From assembly GCA_029582155.1 (NCBI GenBank), contig CM055901.1, forward strand, positions 52,891,206-52,955,205: DNA of 64,000 bases, in the 5' to 3' direction. Below the pieces are notes generated by a model. It did no database searches. It was not told the DNA's origin and saw only the letters and a program-made list of their open reading frames with translations. Shown one piece after another: positions 12,345 to 24,342 of the stretch. A program made the translations under genes and the position numbers. This DNA comes from Panopea generosa. Lineage: Eukaryota; Mollusca; Bivalvia; Adapedonta; Hiatellidae. Positions within the stretch are counted from its first letter, which is position 1; every line of letters begins with the position of its first letter.

Positions 12345-14215
12345 CACCACAACAGGCACTGTCTAGCAGAAACGTGTATAATAACAAAATAATCGGTACT
12401 TGTTACCAGCGAAGCACTGCAATAGGCACTGTCTAGTCGAAACCTGTATAACAACAAATTATTCGCTGATTGTTACCAGCGAAGCACCGCAACAGGCACT
12501 GTCTAGTCGAAACGTGTACAGCAACAAACTATTCGCTGATTGTTACCAACGAAGTACAGCAACAGGCACTGTCTGATTGAAACGTGTATAACAACAACAA
12601 ACTATTCGCTGATTGTTACCAGCGAAGCACAGCAACAGGCACTGTCTAGTCGAAACGTGTAGTACAACAACAAACTATTCACTGATTGTTACCAGCATAG
12701 CACCGCAATAGGCACTGTCTAGTCGAAACGTGTAGTACAACAAACTAATCGATGATTGTTACCAGCATAGCACAGCAACAGGCACTGTCTGATTGAAACG
12801 TGTATAACAACAACAAACTATTCGCTGATTGTTACCAGCGAAGCACAGCAACAGGCACTGTCTGATTGAAACTTGTATAACAACAACAAACTATTCGCTG
12901 ATTGTTACCAGCGAAGCACAGCAACAGGCACTGTATAGTTGAAACGTGTAGTACAACAACAAACTATTCGCTGATTGTTACCAGCAAAGCAACACAACAG
13001 GCACTGTCTAGTTGAAACGTGTAGTACAATAAACTATTCGCTGATTGTTGCCAGCGAAGCACAGCAAGAGGCACTGTCTAGTCGAAACGTGTAGTACAAC
13101 AAACTATTCGCTGATTGTTACCAGCATAGCACAGCAACAGGCACTGTCTGATTGAAACGTGTATAACAACAACAAACTATTCGCTACTTTTCACCAGCGA
13201 AGCACCGCAACAGGCACTATCTAGTTGAAACGTGTATAATTGCATATTATTATCTGCTTGTTATCAGCGAGGCATTGCAATTGGCACTGTCTAGTCGAAA
13301 CGTGTATAACAACAAACTATTCGCTGATTGTTACCAGCGAAGCACAGCAACAGGCACTGTCTGATTGAAACATGTATAACAACAACAAACTATTCGCTGA
13401 TTGTTACCAGCGAAGCACAGCAACAGGCACTGTCTAGTCGAAACGTATAGTACAACAACAAACTATTCGCTGATTGTTACCAGCGAAGCAACACAACAGG
13501 CACTGTCTAGTCGAAACGTGTAGTACAACAAACTGTTCGCTAATTGTTACCAGCGAAGCGCAGCAACAGACACTGTCTAGTCGAAACGTGTAGTACAACA
13601 AACTATTAGCTGATTGTTGCCAACGAAGCACAGCAAGAGGCACTGTCTAGTCGAAACGTGTAGTACAACAAACTATCCGCTGATTGTTACCAGCATAGCA
13701 CCGCAATAGGCACTGTCTAGTCGAAACGTGTAGTACAACAAACTATTCGAAGATTGTTACCAGCATAGCACAGCAACAGGCACTGTCTGATTGAAACGGG
13801 TATAACAACAACAAACTATTCGCTGATTGTTACCAGCGAAGCAACACAACAGGCACTGTCTAGTTGAAACGCGTATAACAACAAAATATTCGCTACTTGT
13901 CACCATCGAAGCACCGCAACAGGCACTATCTAGTTGAAACGTGTATAATTGCATATTATTATCTGCTTGTTATCAGCGAGGCATTGCAATTGGCACTGTC
14001 TAGTTGAAACGCGTATAAAAACAAAATATTCGCTACTTGTCACCATCGAAGCACCGCAACAGGCACTATCTAGTTGAAACGCGTATAATTGCATATTATT
14101 ATCTGCTTGTTATCAGCGAGGCATTGCAATTGGCACTGTCTAGTTGAAACGCGTATAATAACATATCACTTGTTACCAGCGAAGCACCACATTTGGCCCA
14201 GTTGAAACGCGTATA
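12345..14215. repeat. Satellite 1, 70-76-bp units, about 26 copies
   Basis: The unit contains TTGTTACCAGCGAAGCA, then CAGCAACAGGCACTGTCT, AGTCGAAACGTGTA and CAACAACAAACTATTC. Successive GGCACTGTCTAG marks are 70 bp apart at first (12355, 12425, 12495, 12565) and then 73-76, through gain or loss of CAA and TAGTA. The last four or five units form an alternating pair with a GCATATTATTATCTG variant (13230-14140), a local higher-order pattern. The minus-strand ORFs rich in Cys and Leu around 13434-13954 are artefacts of this array. Confidence 0.96.
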
Positions 14216-14884
14216 TAACAACAACGCAGCCTATGGTGCGAAGTCGAAGCTAGAAAATCGTTTGTAATTTTAGCATCTTTGTTTCAACGTTTCTTTACCA
14301 TAGTAGTTTTGTTGGTTCTCTAGTTTGTCACTTCCCCTCCCCCCCCCCCTCTTTTTTTGGGTTCTGATTTTTCACCATCACTGTTTTGACGTTTCTCTAT
14401 ATTTGCTTCATCTTTTCAATATATATTTATGTTTTGTACTTTGGTTGTTTGAGTTTTACATACATGTAGGTCTATAGTCCCTCCACCATTCCCTGTTATT
14501 TGCCATATTTTTTTTGTTAGTTGCTGGAGGCCCATGATCCAGCCAATGACTATTAACAGCAGTGACTCTATTATAAATTAATGTAAATCAACATCATTGT
14601 GTGATGAGTAGTGAACGGTCATTACAGCCGTGAATGTCTCTACATTGATGACTGGTGGATACATCTGTTTCGCATATCATAGGTTTTATGCTTTTAAAGT
14701 GACCCAAGAAAGGAGTGTTTATTTCGACGCAATGATTATGCAGCAGACCAACAAACAAAGATACAATAAATGGCATATTCACGGCTAAACGACGGGACGG
14801 GAACCTTTCTACTAGAATCGACATAACCAACTATCTACAACTACAAGAACCGATGACTTCAACAAACCGGCTTGGAAAATAATC
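14216..14884. other. Unique spacer between two satellites
   Basis: About 670 bp of non-repetitive DNA with a C-rich run near 14338 and no supported gene. CTACAACTAC at 14835-14844 is the exact inverse of GTAGTTGTAG at 19286-19295, just beyond the other end of satellite 2. Confidence 0.6.
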
Positions 14885-17800
14885 GTCTTATCCAGCCAGT
14901 GGTGCAGCAGCGGGAGTAGTAGCGATCCTGGCGATGATGTCCAAGGGCTACATAAACGTCTTATCCAGCCAGTGGTGCAGCACTGGGAGTAGTAGCAATA
15001 CTGTCGATGATGTCCAAGGGCTACATAATCGTCTTATCCAGCCAGTGGTGCAGCACTGGGAGTAGTAGCAATACTGGCGATGATGTCCAAGAGCTACATA
15101 ATCGTCTTATCCAGCCAGTGGTGCAGCAACGGGAGTAGTAGCGATCCTGCCGATGCTGTCCAAGGGCTACATAAACGTCTTATCCAGTCAGTGGTGCAGC
15201 AACGGGAGAAGTAGCGATCCTGGCGATGCTGTCCAAGGGCTACATAATCGTCTTATCCAGCCAGTGGTGCAGCAGCAGGAGTAGTAGCGATCCTGTCGAT
15301 GCTGTCCAAGGGCTACATAATCGTCTTATCCAGCCAGTGGTGCAGCAGCGGGAGTAGTAGCGATCCTGGCGATGCTGTCCAATGGCTACATAAACGTCTT
15401 GTCCAGCCAGTGGTGCAGCAGCGGAAGTAGTAGCGATCCTGGCGATGCTGTCCAAGGGCTATATAAACGTCTTATCCAGCCAGCGATGCAGCACCGGGAG
15501 AAGTAGCGATCCTGCCGATGCTGTCCAAGAGCTACATAATCGTCTTATCCAGCAAGTGGTGCAGCATCGGGAGTAGTAGCGATCCTGTCGATGCTGTCCA
15601 AGGGCTACATAATCGTCTTATCCAGCCAGTGGTGCAGCAGCGGGAGTAGTAGCGATTCTGGCGATGCTGTCCAATGGCTACATAAACGTCTTGTCCAGCC
15701 AGTGGTGCAGCAGCGGAAGTAGTAGCGATCCTTGCGATGCTGTCCAAGGGCTACATAATCGTCTTATCCAGCCAGTGGTGCAGCACCGGGAGAAGTAGCG
15801 ATCCTGCCGATGCTGTCCAAGAGCTACATAATCGTCTTATCCAGCCAGTGGTGCAGCAGCGGAAGAAGTAGCGAGCCTGGCGATGCTGTCCAAGGGCTAC
15901 ATAATCGTCTTATCCAGCAAGTGGTGCAGCAGCGGGAGAAGTAGCGAGCCTGGCGATGCTGTCCAAGGGCTATATAATCGTCTTATCCAGCCAGTGGTGC
16001 AGCACCGGGAGAAGTAGCGATCCTGTCGATGCTGTCCAAGTGCTACATAATCGTCTTATCCAGCAAGTGGTGCAGCACCGGGAGAAGTAGCGATCCTGTC
16101 GATGCTGTCCAATTGCTACATAATCGTCTTGTCCAGCAAGTGGTGCAGCACCGGGAGAAGTAGCGATCCTGTCGATGCTGTCCAAGGGCTACATAATCGC
16201 CTTATCCAGCCAGTGGTGCAGCACCGGGAGAAGTAGCGATCCTGTCGATGCTGTCCAAGTGCTACATAATCGTCTTATCCAGCAAGTGGTGCAGCACCGG
16301 GAGAAGTAGCGATCCTGGCGATGATGTCCAAGGGCAACATAATCGTCTTATCCAGCCAGTGGTGCAGCACCGGGAGAAGTAGCGAACCTGCCGATGCTGT
16401 CCAAGGGCTACATAATCGTCTTATACAGCCAGTGGTGCAGCAGCGGGAGAAGTAGCGATCCTGTCGATGCTGTCCAAGTGCTACATAATCGTCTTATCCA
16501 GCCAGTGGTGCAGCACCGGGAGAAGAAGCGAACCTGCCGATGCTGTCCAAGGGCTACATAATCGTCTTATACAGCAAGTGGTGCAGCAGCGGGAGAAGTA
16601 GCGATCCTGTCGATGCTGTCCAAGTGCTACATAATCGTCTTATCCAGCCAGTGGTGCAGCACCGGGAGAAGAAGCGAACCTGCCGATGCTGTCCAAGGGC
16701 TACATAATCGTCTTATACAGCAAGTGGTGCAGCAGCGGGAGTAGTTGCGATCCTGCCGATGCTGTACAAGGACTACATAATCGTCTTATACAGCAAGTGG
16801 AGTAGCACCGGGAGTAGTAGCGATCCTGGCGATGATGACCAAGGGCTACATAATCGTCTTATCCAGCCAGTGGTGCAGCAGCAGGAGAAGTAGCGATCCT
16901 GCCGATGCTGTACAAGGGCTACATAATCGTCTTATCCAGCCAGAGGTGCAGCACCGGGAGAAGTAGCGATCCTGTCGATGCTGTCCAAGTGCTACATAAT
17001 CGTCTTATCCAGCCAGTGGAGTAGCACCGGGAGTAGTAGTGATCCTGGCGATGATGTCCAAGTGCTACATAATCGTCTTATCCAGCCAGTGGTGCAGCAC
17101 CGGGAGTAGTAGTGATCCTGGCGATGATGTCCAAGGGCTACATAATCGTCGTATCCAGCAAGTGGTGCAGCACCGGGAGTAGTAGTGATCCTGGCGATGA
17201 TGTCCAAGTGCTACATAATCGTCTTATCCAGCCAGTGGTGCAGCACCGGGAGTAGTAGTGATCCTGGCGATGATGTCCAAGGGCTACATAATCGTCGTAT
17301 CCAGCAAGTGGTGCAGCACCGGGAGTAGTAGCGATCCTGTCGATGATGTCCAAGTGCTACATAAACGTCTTATCCAGCAAGTGGTGCAGCACCGGGAGTA
17401 GTAGTGATCCTGGCGATGATGTCCAAGGGCTACATAATCGTCGTATCCAGCAAGTGGAGTAGCACCGGGAGTAGTAACGATCTTGTCGATGATGTCCAAG
17501 TGCTACATAAACGTCTTATCCAGCAAGTGGTGCAGCAGCGGGAGAAGTAGCGATCCTGTCGATGCTGTCCAAGGGCTACATAATCGTCTTATCCAGCCAG
17601 TGGTGCAGCAGCGGGAGTAGTAGCGATCCTGTCGATGCTGTCCAAGGGCAACATAATCGTCTTATCCAGCCAGTGGTGCAGCAGCGGGAGAAGTAGCGAT
17701 CCTGCCGATGATGTCCAAGAGCTACATAATCGTCTTATCCAGCCAGTGGTGCAGCAGCGGGAGTAGTAGCGATCCTGCCGATGCTGTCCAAGGGCAACAT

Positions 17801-19276
17801 AATCGTCTTATCCAGCAAGTGGTGCAGCAGCGGGAGTAGTAGCGATCCTGCCGATGATGTCCAAGAGCTACATAATCGTCTTATCCAGCCAGTGGTGCAG
17901 CAGCGGGAGTAGGAGCGATCCTGGCGATGATGTCCAAGTGCTACATAATCGTCTTATCCAGCCAGTGGTGCAGCAGCGGGAGAAGTAGCGATCCTGCCGA
18001 TGCTGTCCAAGGGCAACATAATCGTCTTATCCAGCCAGTAGTGCAGCAGCGGGAGTAGTAGCACTCATGCCGATGATGTCCAAGTGCTACATAAACGTCT
18101 TATCCCGCCAGTGGTGCAGCAGCGGGAGTAGTAGCGATCCTGGCGATGCTGTCCAAGGGCTACATAAACGTCTTATCCAACCAGTGGTGCAGTACCGGGA
18201 GAAGTAGCGAGCCTGCCGATGATGTCCAAGTGCTACATAAACGTCTTATCCAGCCAGTGGTGCAGCAGCGGGAGTAGTAGCGATCCTGGCGATGCTGTCC
18301 AAGGGCTACATAAACGTCTTATCCAGCCAGTGGTGCAGCAGCGGGAGTAGTAGCGATCCTGCCGATGATGTCCAAGGGCTACATAATCGTCTTATCCAGG
18401 AAGTGGTGCAGCAGCGGGAGTAGTAGCGATCCTGCCGATGATGTCCAAGGGCTACATAAACGTCTTATCCAGCCAGTGGTGCAGCAGCGGGAGAAGTAGC
18501 GATCCTGCCGATGCTGTCCAAGGGCTACATAATCGTCTTATCCAGCAAGTGGTGCAGCAGCGGGAGAAGTAGCGATCCTGCCGATGCTGTCCAAGTGCTA
18601 CATAATCGTCTTATCCAGCCAGTGATGCAGCAGCGGGAGTAGTAGCGATCCTGCCGATGCTGTCCAAGGGCTACGTAATCGTCTTATCCAGCCAGTGATG
18701 CAGCAGCGGGAGTAGTAGCGATCCTGTCGATGCTGTCCAAGGGCTACATGATCGTCTTATCCAGCCAGTGGTGCAGCACCAGGAGAAGTAGCGATGCTGC
18801 CGATGCTGTCCAAGTGCTACATAAACGTCTTATCCAGCCAGTGGTGCAGCAGCGGGAGTAGTAGCGATCCTGCCGATGCTGTCCAAGGGCTACGTAATCG
18901 TCTTATCCAGCCAGTGATGCAGCAGCGGGAGTAGTAGCGATCCTGTCGATGCTGTCCAAGGGCTACATAATCGTCTTATCCAGCCAGTGGTGCAGCACCA
19001 GGAGAAGTAGCGATCCTGCCGATGCTGTCCAAGTGCTACATAAACGTCTTATCCAGCCAGTGGTGCAGCACCAGGAGAAGTAGCGATCCTGCCGATGATG
19101 TCCAAGTGCTACATAATCGTCTTATCCAGCCAGTGATGCAGCAGCGGGAGTAGTAGCGATCCTGTCGATGCTGTCCAAGGGCTACATAATCGTCTTATCC
19201 AGCCAGTGGTGCAGCACCGGAAGAAGTAGCGAACATGCCGATGATGTCCAAAAGCTACATAATCGTCTTATCCAAC
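14885..19276. repeat. Satellite 2, 73-bp unit, about 60 copies
   Basis: The unit reads CGTCTTATCCAGCCAGTGG, TGCAGCAGCGGGAGTAGTAG, CGATCCTGCCGATGCTGTCC and AAGGGCTACATAAT. Array length divided by unit length gives about 60. Length is very constant; variation is by substitution at fixed places (GCC/GCA before AGTGG, AGCGG/ACCGG, AGTAG/AGAAG, CTG/ATG before TCC, GGG/GTG/GAG). Runs of units share the same variant set, for example alternating GTCGTATCC and GTCTTATCC units at 17000-17500. That indicates local homogenisation and dimer spread. Minus-strand ORFs of 71 codons recurring every 146 bp are by-products. Confidence 0.98.
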
Positions 19277-19717
19277 CCCTGTACAGTAGTTGTAGGTGTG
19301 TATGCGATGATATGAAAAGCTGGTAAATCTAAATTGTGAAGCAACAAAAGTACGGTGGCGAAAGTCGAAACAGCGATTGGCAAACGTAGTTTCGGATATT
19401 TGGTCACCGTTGTAACGACCAGTACCATATTTGTTTTGACTTTTCACCTTTTCATCCTCATTGCATTTTCATTATTTGGCCTGCGAAGGGCTCGAAACGC
19501 ATGCATTACAAAATATAAAGTTAGGGAGGTAACTGTAGGAAAGCAATATCAGTAGTAGTACGAGAATTATCTCGTAGTGTTCATTTTCGAATAAATGTAT
19601 AATAATGATATACCACACTTTATCCTTAAATACATACATATTTTGCATGCAGAATGTAAGTTTTATGCATGCTTTCTAAAAACATTTTGTGTATATTGCA
19701 TAGCGTACTTAAATACT
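19277..19717. other. Unique DNA right of satellite 2
   Basis: It contains GTAGTTGTAG at 19286-19295, the inverse partner of the motif left of satellite 2. It also holds an unsupported 66-codon ORF (19355-19555) with a hydrophobic stretch but no homology that I recognise. Confidence 0.5.
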
Positions 19718-19966
<249 letters not shown>

Positions 19967-20213
19967 GTATTAGCACAATGCTTTACCGACTATTGGAATA
20001 TTTAGACAAAACGCACCAGGAACACAATTGCATGTTCAGTTTACAATTCGATTAAGAACTGGCACCTAGTTGACATTTTTAAGTTTGCAGTTCATATTTT
20101 GAAAACTTGCAAGTACCAGTGTAATTCGGTCGTGGGGGATCATGTTTGTACCAGTCCGTCCGTCCGTCCGTCCTTCCGCATGTATGTCTGTCCACAAAAT
20201 CGGAATGCACCGT

Positions 20214-20406
20214 TAGCGGTCGATTAAAATATCATAACTTTTATATAACAACGTGCAAATAATACTTCCGGAACCTTAGTACTGGAGTCCGGATTCCTTT
20301 CCAGTCGTCAAATTTTAGATGAAGTTCATGATAGATCAGTTCACTGGTAGTGAGACAGCGATACTTCAAAGTATTGTTGTACGGAATAACACAAGGGGCA
20401 CAGCAT
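20214..20406 (+). repeat. 193-bp direct repeat, right copy
   Basis: It matches 12105-12297 without gaps. The matching stops within a few bases of GGGGCACAGCAT here and GGGGCACATCAT in the left copy, and both sides diverge completely after that. On the left it is preceded by a (GTCC)n run at about 20158-20178. Confidence 0.92.
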
Positions 20407-21019
20407 ATACTAAATATATTTTTATGAAACTTGGTATTTAATAGATGGCAATGAGAATTTTCGCTGACATTACCGAAATTGTGGTCGGTTAAGTAAACGG
20501 CAATGATAACTTGTGCACATTATTGTTTTTGCTGGTTTTACCGAACCATGGCGGTAGGGCAAAGGATGTACAATGAGGTAAATGTGGTAAATATTTTAAA
20601 AGTAAAAGCTTTGATGTTGGATCCTAATGTGCGAATTCGGGGTGGGACTTTGGGAATAATACATGTATCCCCATGAGTATGAAATTAAAAAAAAGTATTA
20701 TACACATTGAGATCTGAAGCATCATCTAGTCATAGCAAACTTGATTTGGGATTTAATTGCAATAAGAGGCCAAGTGAGTCCCCGAAACGGTAAACAATTA
20801 AAATTTTCAGAAAGATTGTCAGCAACAGGAAAGTCAAATATTTGTATATAATAGGCATAAGGATCGTGGTGGGGGAGGGGCGCTCTCCTCGAGCCCAATA
20901 TTACAGTTGTGGAGGGCTGCGTATACGTTGTCCCATCCCAGAATAATTTTATAAAATCGTCACAAAGTATCAATCGTTGGAAGTAACCGTCACAACAATA
21001 ATTTTATTCGCGCACTTGC

Positions 21020-21064
<45 letters not shown>

Positions 21065-21979
21065 TGTGTGCATTCGTGCGTGAGTTATGCGGTGCGGCGC
21101 AGTGCGTCTTCGTCTCAGTGTGTTTAAAAATCGATTAAAAGTTTCAAAATATTACAAAAGATAACAAACATATTTTAGTCTGAAAACTAAAAAAATGCAG
21201 CATTTGTCTTTGATTTCTGATTCCTTGAACTCCGCCCCGTCTTGGTTCCCAGCTCATGTGTCACTGGTTTAAACACCTTTTAAACAAATCTTAAAGTTTC
21301 CTATTAGTTCATGTATTATTATTATTCTCATCCCACCATCACGTATTCCTTGACTCCTAGTACATGCGGGAGTGGGTGTAAAACAAGGTGAACTTTTTTA
21401 AATAATGTTTTTATTTCTGAAAAAAAAAAGTTTATAATTCACAAAAATGGAACAACCAACAATCATACTTTTATCCTTAAAACTCGCCAGACAGCAGCAT
21501 TTGGTGTTTAAGATATCATTATTTTCTGGAGAAGCCCCAACCCCTAACGGGGATGAGAGAAACCCCATTCAACTCTCCCTGCAAGGTCCCCCACACACTA
21601 TATTTTTAACACTCCTATGCTTATGTTTATATAATATGCAAATGATCTTATGTGAATGTATACATTACGAACCTTGTTGCCAACACAGACTTACCTGTTT
21701 TAGTGTATCCCTCAAACTTGTGTTGTTTGTATTAATTAAAATGCTACTGAAACTTTGAGATTTTCCCCGACTATCATTATTTACGTATCATCATTACTTT
21801 GAATATGTTGATGTAATTAGATCAGCATGTTCTCACAAATAGCTATTTGAACGCTGCATTATTTATCCTTTAAACGATTCAGTACAAGGCATCATTAAGT
21901 AATCACGTAGCTTTGTTATATTTTAGCACCTATTTTATATTTAGACATGTCAAAAATCAACTCAAACTCAAGCACTTGC
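20407..21979. other. DNA without recognisable gene
   Basis: No supported gene. A (TGCG)n microsatellite lies at 21021-21066. ORFs at 20722-20973 (minus) and 21447-21758 (plus) have no recognised domain and no start or splice context that I trust. Confidence 0.5.
21021..21066. repeat. (TGCG)n microsatellite
   Basis: About eleven TGCG/GCGT repeats followed by TGTGTGC. The high CpG content in an otherwise AT-rich area is notable. Confidence 0.95.
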
Positions 21980-21981
21980 AT

Positions 21982-22091
21982 CACGTGATACTTTTCGCGG
22001 GAAATAGTTTGACCAATAGAAAACCCTCGTCTTTTCCCGGCTAGCCTTTCATTGGTCTAAAGTCACATGACAGTAGGACCGACGTTTGGCG
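21982..22091 (+). promoter_or_regulatory. Promoter-like cluster: E-box, E2F, two CCAAT boxes
   Basis: In order: CACGTG E-box at 21982-21987; TTTTCGCGGGAAA at 21992-22004, a palindromic E2F-type site; ACCAAT at 22012-22017; TTTTCCCGG near 22032; inverted CCAAT (ATTGGT) at 22051-22056; and TTTGGCG at 22085-22091. Two CCAAT boxes about 35-40 bp apart next to an E2F site is the layout of many cell-cycle-regulated animal promoters bound by NF-Y and E2F. No TATA box is evident. A second E2F-like site, GCGCGGGAAA, lies at about 22515-22524. The cluster lies just upstream of the exon-like segments at 22124 and 22678. Function is inferred from motifs only. Confidence 0.5.
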
Positions 22092-22123
22092 AGAATAAAG
22101 CAGCCCACTGCCTTCCTCATTTC

Positions 22124-22179
22124 ATGTTGTGCAATCTAAGTGGAAGGACGTATTTTATTTTTGGACATAGGATGGTGGC
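22124..22179 (+). CDS. Possible first exon of an unrecognised gene
   Basis: Two in-frame ATGs (22124 and 22172) lead into a GTGAGT donor at 22180. With the nearer ATG the exon codes for Met-Val and leaves two bases (GC) for the next exon. The first base of the candidate exon at 22678 completes GCG (Ala) and keeps that exon open for all 33 codons. The protein is not recognised. The promoter-like cluster lies about 40-140 bp upstream. The exon could equally be non-coding. Confidence 0.3.
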
Positions 22180-22677
22180 GTGAGTTAAACTGTGTTGTAT
22201 TGTCTATTTATGTCATATATTATTCTAATTTGTATAATTTTCATTCAATTTAATAATGTTTTTAAAATTTTCCCCACCTTTGTGTACATGGACGGAAGTG
22301 TACACTGTTGATTCTCGTTTCGAACTTGTATGCTTCAGCGGCCATTGTTTCAACACTAGCTTCCATTTATATTCGTGCACACTCTTCTAGTCATTTGTGG
22401 TACTATTATTGAACTGCTACTAGCAATTGAATTACCGTTGAACATATTAAGATTAAAAAACAATTTTTAATGATTGAAAACTTGGTTTTTAAATAAGCAA
22501 TGCCGAAAGCCATCGCGCGGGAAACTCCATTGCGCGCACATGTACATCCATTTATTGAAACCATTTATTGAATTAATAAGATAAAAACTGCAACACAGTC
22601 AAATAGTATTGATAAACGTAAATCGAACTTTTGAATCAAATATACGAATGTTTTTTAATAATACTATTCATTAGCAG

Positions 22678-22777
22678 GTCGCCATTTGCACGTGTATCCT
22701 TGGTTATGTCGACTGTGAGGCTGAAGTTGTGTGATTGCCCAAGAAGACGCTCGAAGTTGCAGCTTAATAATGTACAC
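22678..22777 (+). CDS. Possible second exon of an unrecognised gene
   Basis: This 100-base exon is bounded by a clear acceptor (TTCATTAGCAG, ending 22677) and a strong donor (GTAAGT at 22778-22783). In the frame supplied by the first candidate exon it encodes 33 residues, including VRLKLCDCPRRRSKLQLNN, with a basic CPRRR patch. The exon ends in phase 0. I recognise no family. Next partners in phase 0 would be the exon-like segments at 23916 or 25161. The downstream TTTGCAG acceptor at about 23455 would give an immediate stop. Confidence 0.4.
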
Positions 22778-23072
22778 GTAAGTCAGATATTTTTATGTTA
22801 CCATGTTTGGCGTATATAGAACACATATTGGTACATGTACGGATTGGACAATATGTCGACCGTCTTTAGTTTGATGACGTTTGAATAATTGATCTTTATA
22901 CGTAAACTTGCATGGCTGCATCCATGTTGTATGGTAACTTTAACACCTGTATATCGACTGTGTGTGTAAGTGTACAGCATATATATCAATGAAGATGAAA
23001 TGTTTTATCAAACGGGTGCCCAGTCTGAAAGGGATTTAACATTGGTTGAAAAGTACTTTATTTGTAAAAAAA

Positions 23073-23358
23073 TTGATTGATTGATTGAATATTTAGCGTC
23101 ATTTTTATGCCATGGAGGGCTGACAGACGATCAGATAATCTAACCACCGTTTCCTGGGATTAACCAGTACTCGAGCACACCCCATCTCCGCAAGTAACTG
23201 ATAACTTTCCCACTTGAATCAGTGTAAGAGGTGAATGATAATGAGACACAATGTCATATATCAATCATCACAGAGACTGTTGCCGGGCGGAGGATCCAAA
23301 CTCACTACCCCTGGATTGATAGTCAGACGCGTAACTGACTGGGCTAATCGGACCCGGC
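23073..23358 (-). mobile_element. SINE family A, full length
   Basis: A complete element with (CAAT)n tail, body and tRNA-like head. Box B is damaged here (GATCCAAACTC on the plus strand instead of GATTCGAACTC), and box A has CTGACTGGGCTAATCGG. A 12-bp target-site duplication, TTTGTAAAAAAA, lies at 23061-23072 and 23359-23370. The paralogous position in duplication copy 2 (around 24600) is an empty site reading TATTTGTAAAAATACC. That confirms the boundaries without any database. Confidence 0.93.
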
Positions 23359-23915
23359 TTTGTAAAAAAAAAAAACATTAAAAATTAAAACGTTTCATTA
23401 TAGGAGCTGATTTCAGACAGATGTGTGCTTGGTTGTGTTGTTTGGTTTGCAGTAAAACAGATATGGTTACAGAACAGAACTTCACTTAGATGGTGAGTAT
23501 TATAATTTCCTGTTCTCTACTCAGTCTTATTTGTATTAGACGTTAAACAACTGCCTGTTGTCACTCGAGTTTCATAATATACTAGCCTGATAGTCAATGA
23601 CCTTGTATATAAAGTAAAACAATGAATGAAGTTCCATCATCATCATAGTAATCGCACCCCCCTGAAGAGTACTTTGCGATGTGTTTAACCTAATCGTAAT
23701 GTGCTACTTTGTTGCCGATCGGTGATCTCTTGTAAAACAGATTTTTCAATTTCCTTGTACCATTATGAAATGATTATGTTCAGAATGCAGATTGCATAAC
23801 TCTTACTTTTTGATATGTCCTTTCTTTCATTGTCCTTATTTTTACATGCTTAAACTCTTAGCACTGTCGATTCGAGTTTGTTACAGAACACTTAATGATA
23901 ATTCAATTTTAACAG

Positions 23916-23974
23916 GTTGGTACCCAGGCGCTTGGTAATTTGAGATTGGTTCCCAGTAGTAATGTGACTGATAG
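23916..23974 (+). CDS. Possible third exon, duplicated copy a
   Basis: A TTTTAACAG acceptor ends at 23915 and an AG|GTATCA donor-like site follows 23974. In phase 0 it reads VGTQALGNLRLVPSSNVTD. The same segment is present in duplication copy 2 (25161-25219), where the donor is weaker (TG|GTATCG). Neighbouring intronic sequence is equally conserved between the copies, so the conservation is not evidence for coding. Assignment as an exon is speculative. Confidence 0.2.
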
Positions 23975-24117
23975 GTATCATGCAGATGGTTGTTGTATTA
24001 GATGTACAGACCAGAGATGAGAGTTAAGTACAGAGTGCTTGTGTTATTTATAATATTCTTGAATTATGCTTTTTGTTGGTTATCCTGATTAATTTCTTTA
24101 AATATTTGTCATTGGAA

Positions 24118-24342
24118 GGTTAACCAGTACTAGAGCTCAACCATCTCTGCAAGTAACTGATAGCTTTCCCACTTGAATCATTGGTGAGATACGTATGACA
24201 ATTATACCCAATAAAAATACTAAATCAATCATCACACAGTCTGTGGCTGGACAGGGATTCAAACTCACGGCCCCTGGTTTGATAGTCATTATGTGTATTA
24301 TATTCTTGGCTCACCAATGTGAGCTTTGTTTTTATTTTAAGC
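24118..24342 (-). mobile_element. SINE family A-related variant, partial
   Basis: It matches the family A body (GGTTAACCAGTACT, CATCTCTGCAAGTAACTGATA, TTTCCCACTTGAATCA) and box B region (GATTCAAACTC). The terminal tRNA 5' arm is replaced by a segment leading to CTCACCAATGTGAGCTTTG. The same variant ends duplication copy 2 and occurs at 31020. Confidence 0.7.

Larger units (their letters stand above)
22980..24342 (+). repeat. Tandem duplication, copy 1 (carries a SINE)
   Basis: From ...TATATATCAATGAAGATG onward this segment matches 24514-25575 at roughly nine bases in ten by eye. It shares candidate splice sites, the GTTGGTACCCAGGCGCTTGG segment, and a SINE-like end. Without the 286-bp SINE and its 12-bp duplication, the two copies are both about 1.06 kb. 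This copy contains the SINE at 23073-23358; copy 2 does not. Confidence 0.9.

Noticed and set aside
15240-17499. Repeated 71-codon minus-strand ORFs
   Set aside because: They recur every 146 bp with the satellite 2 period and have identical content; by-products of the array.
12345-19276. Regular ~73-bp repeats resembling a CRISPR array
   Set aside because: The repeats are contiguous with no unique spacers, the context is eukaryotic, and no cas genes are present.
19355-19555. 66-codon ORF with a hydrophobic stretch
   Set aside because: No homology recognised, no promoter or splice context; length is within chance expectation.
20722-21758. ORFs of 83 and 103 codons near the (TGCG)n tract
   Set aside because: No domain, no start context, and opposite strands; left unannotated.
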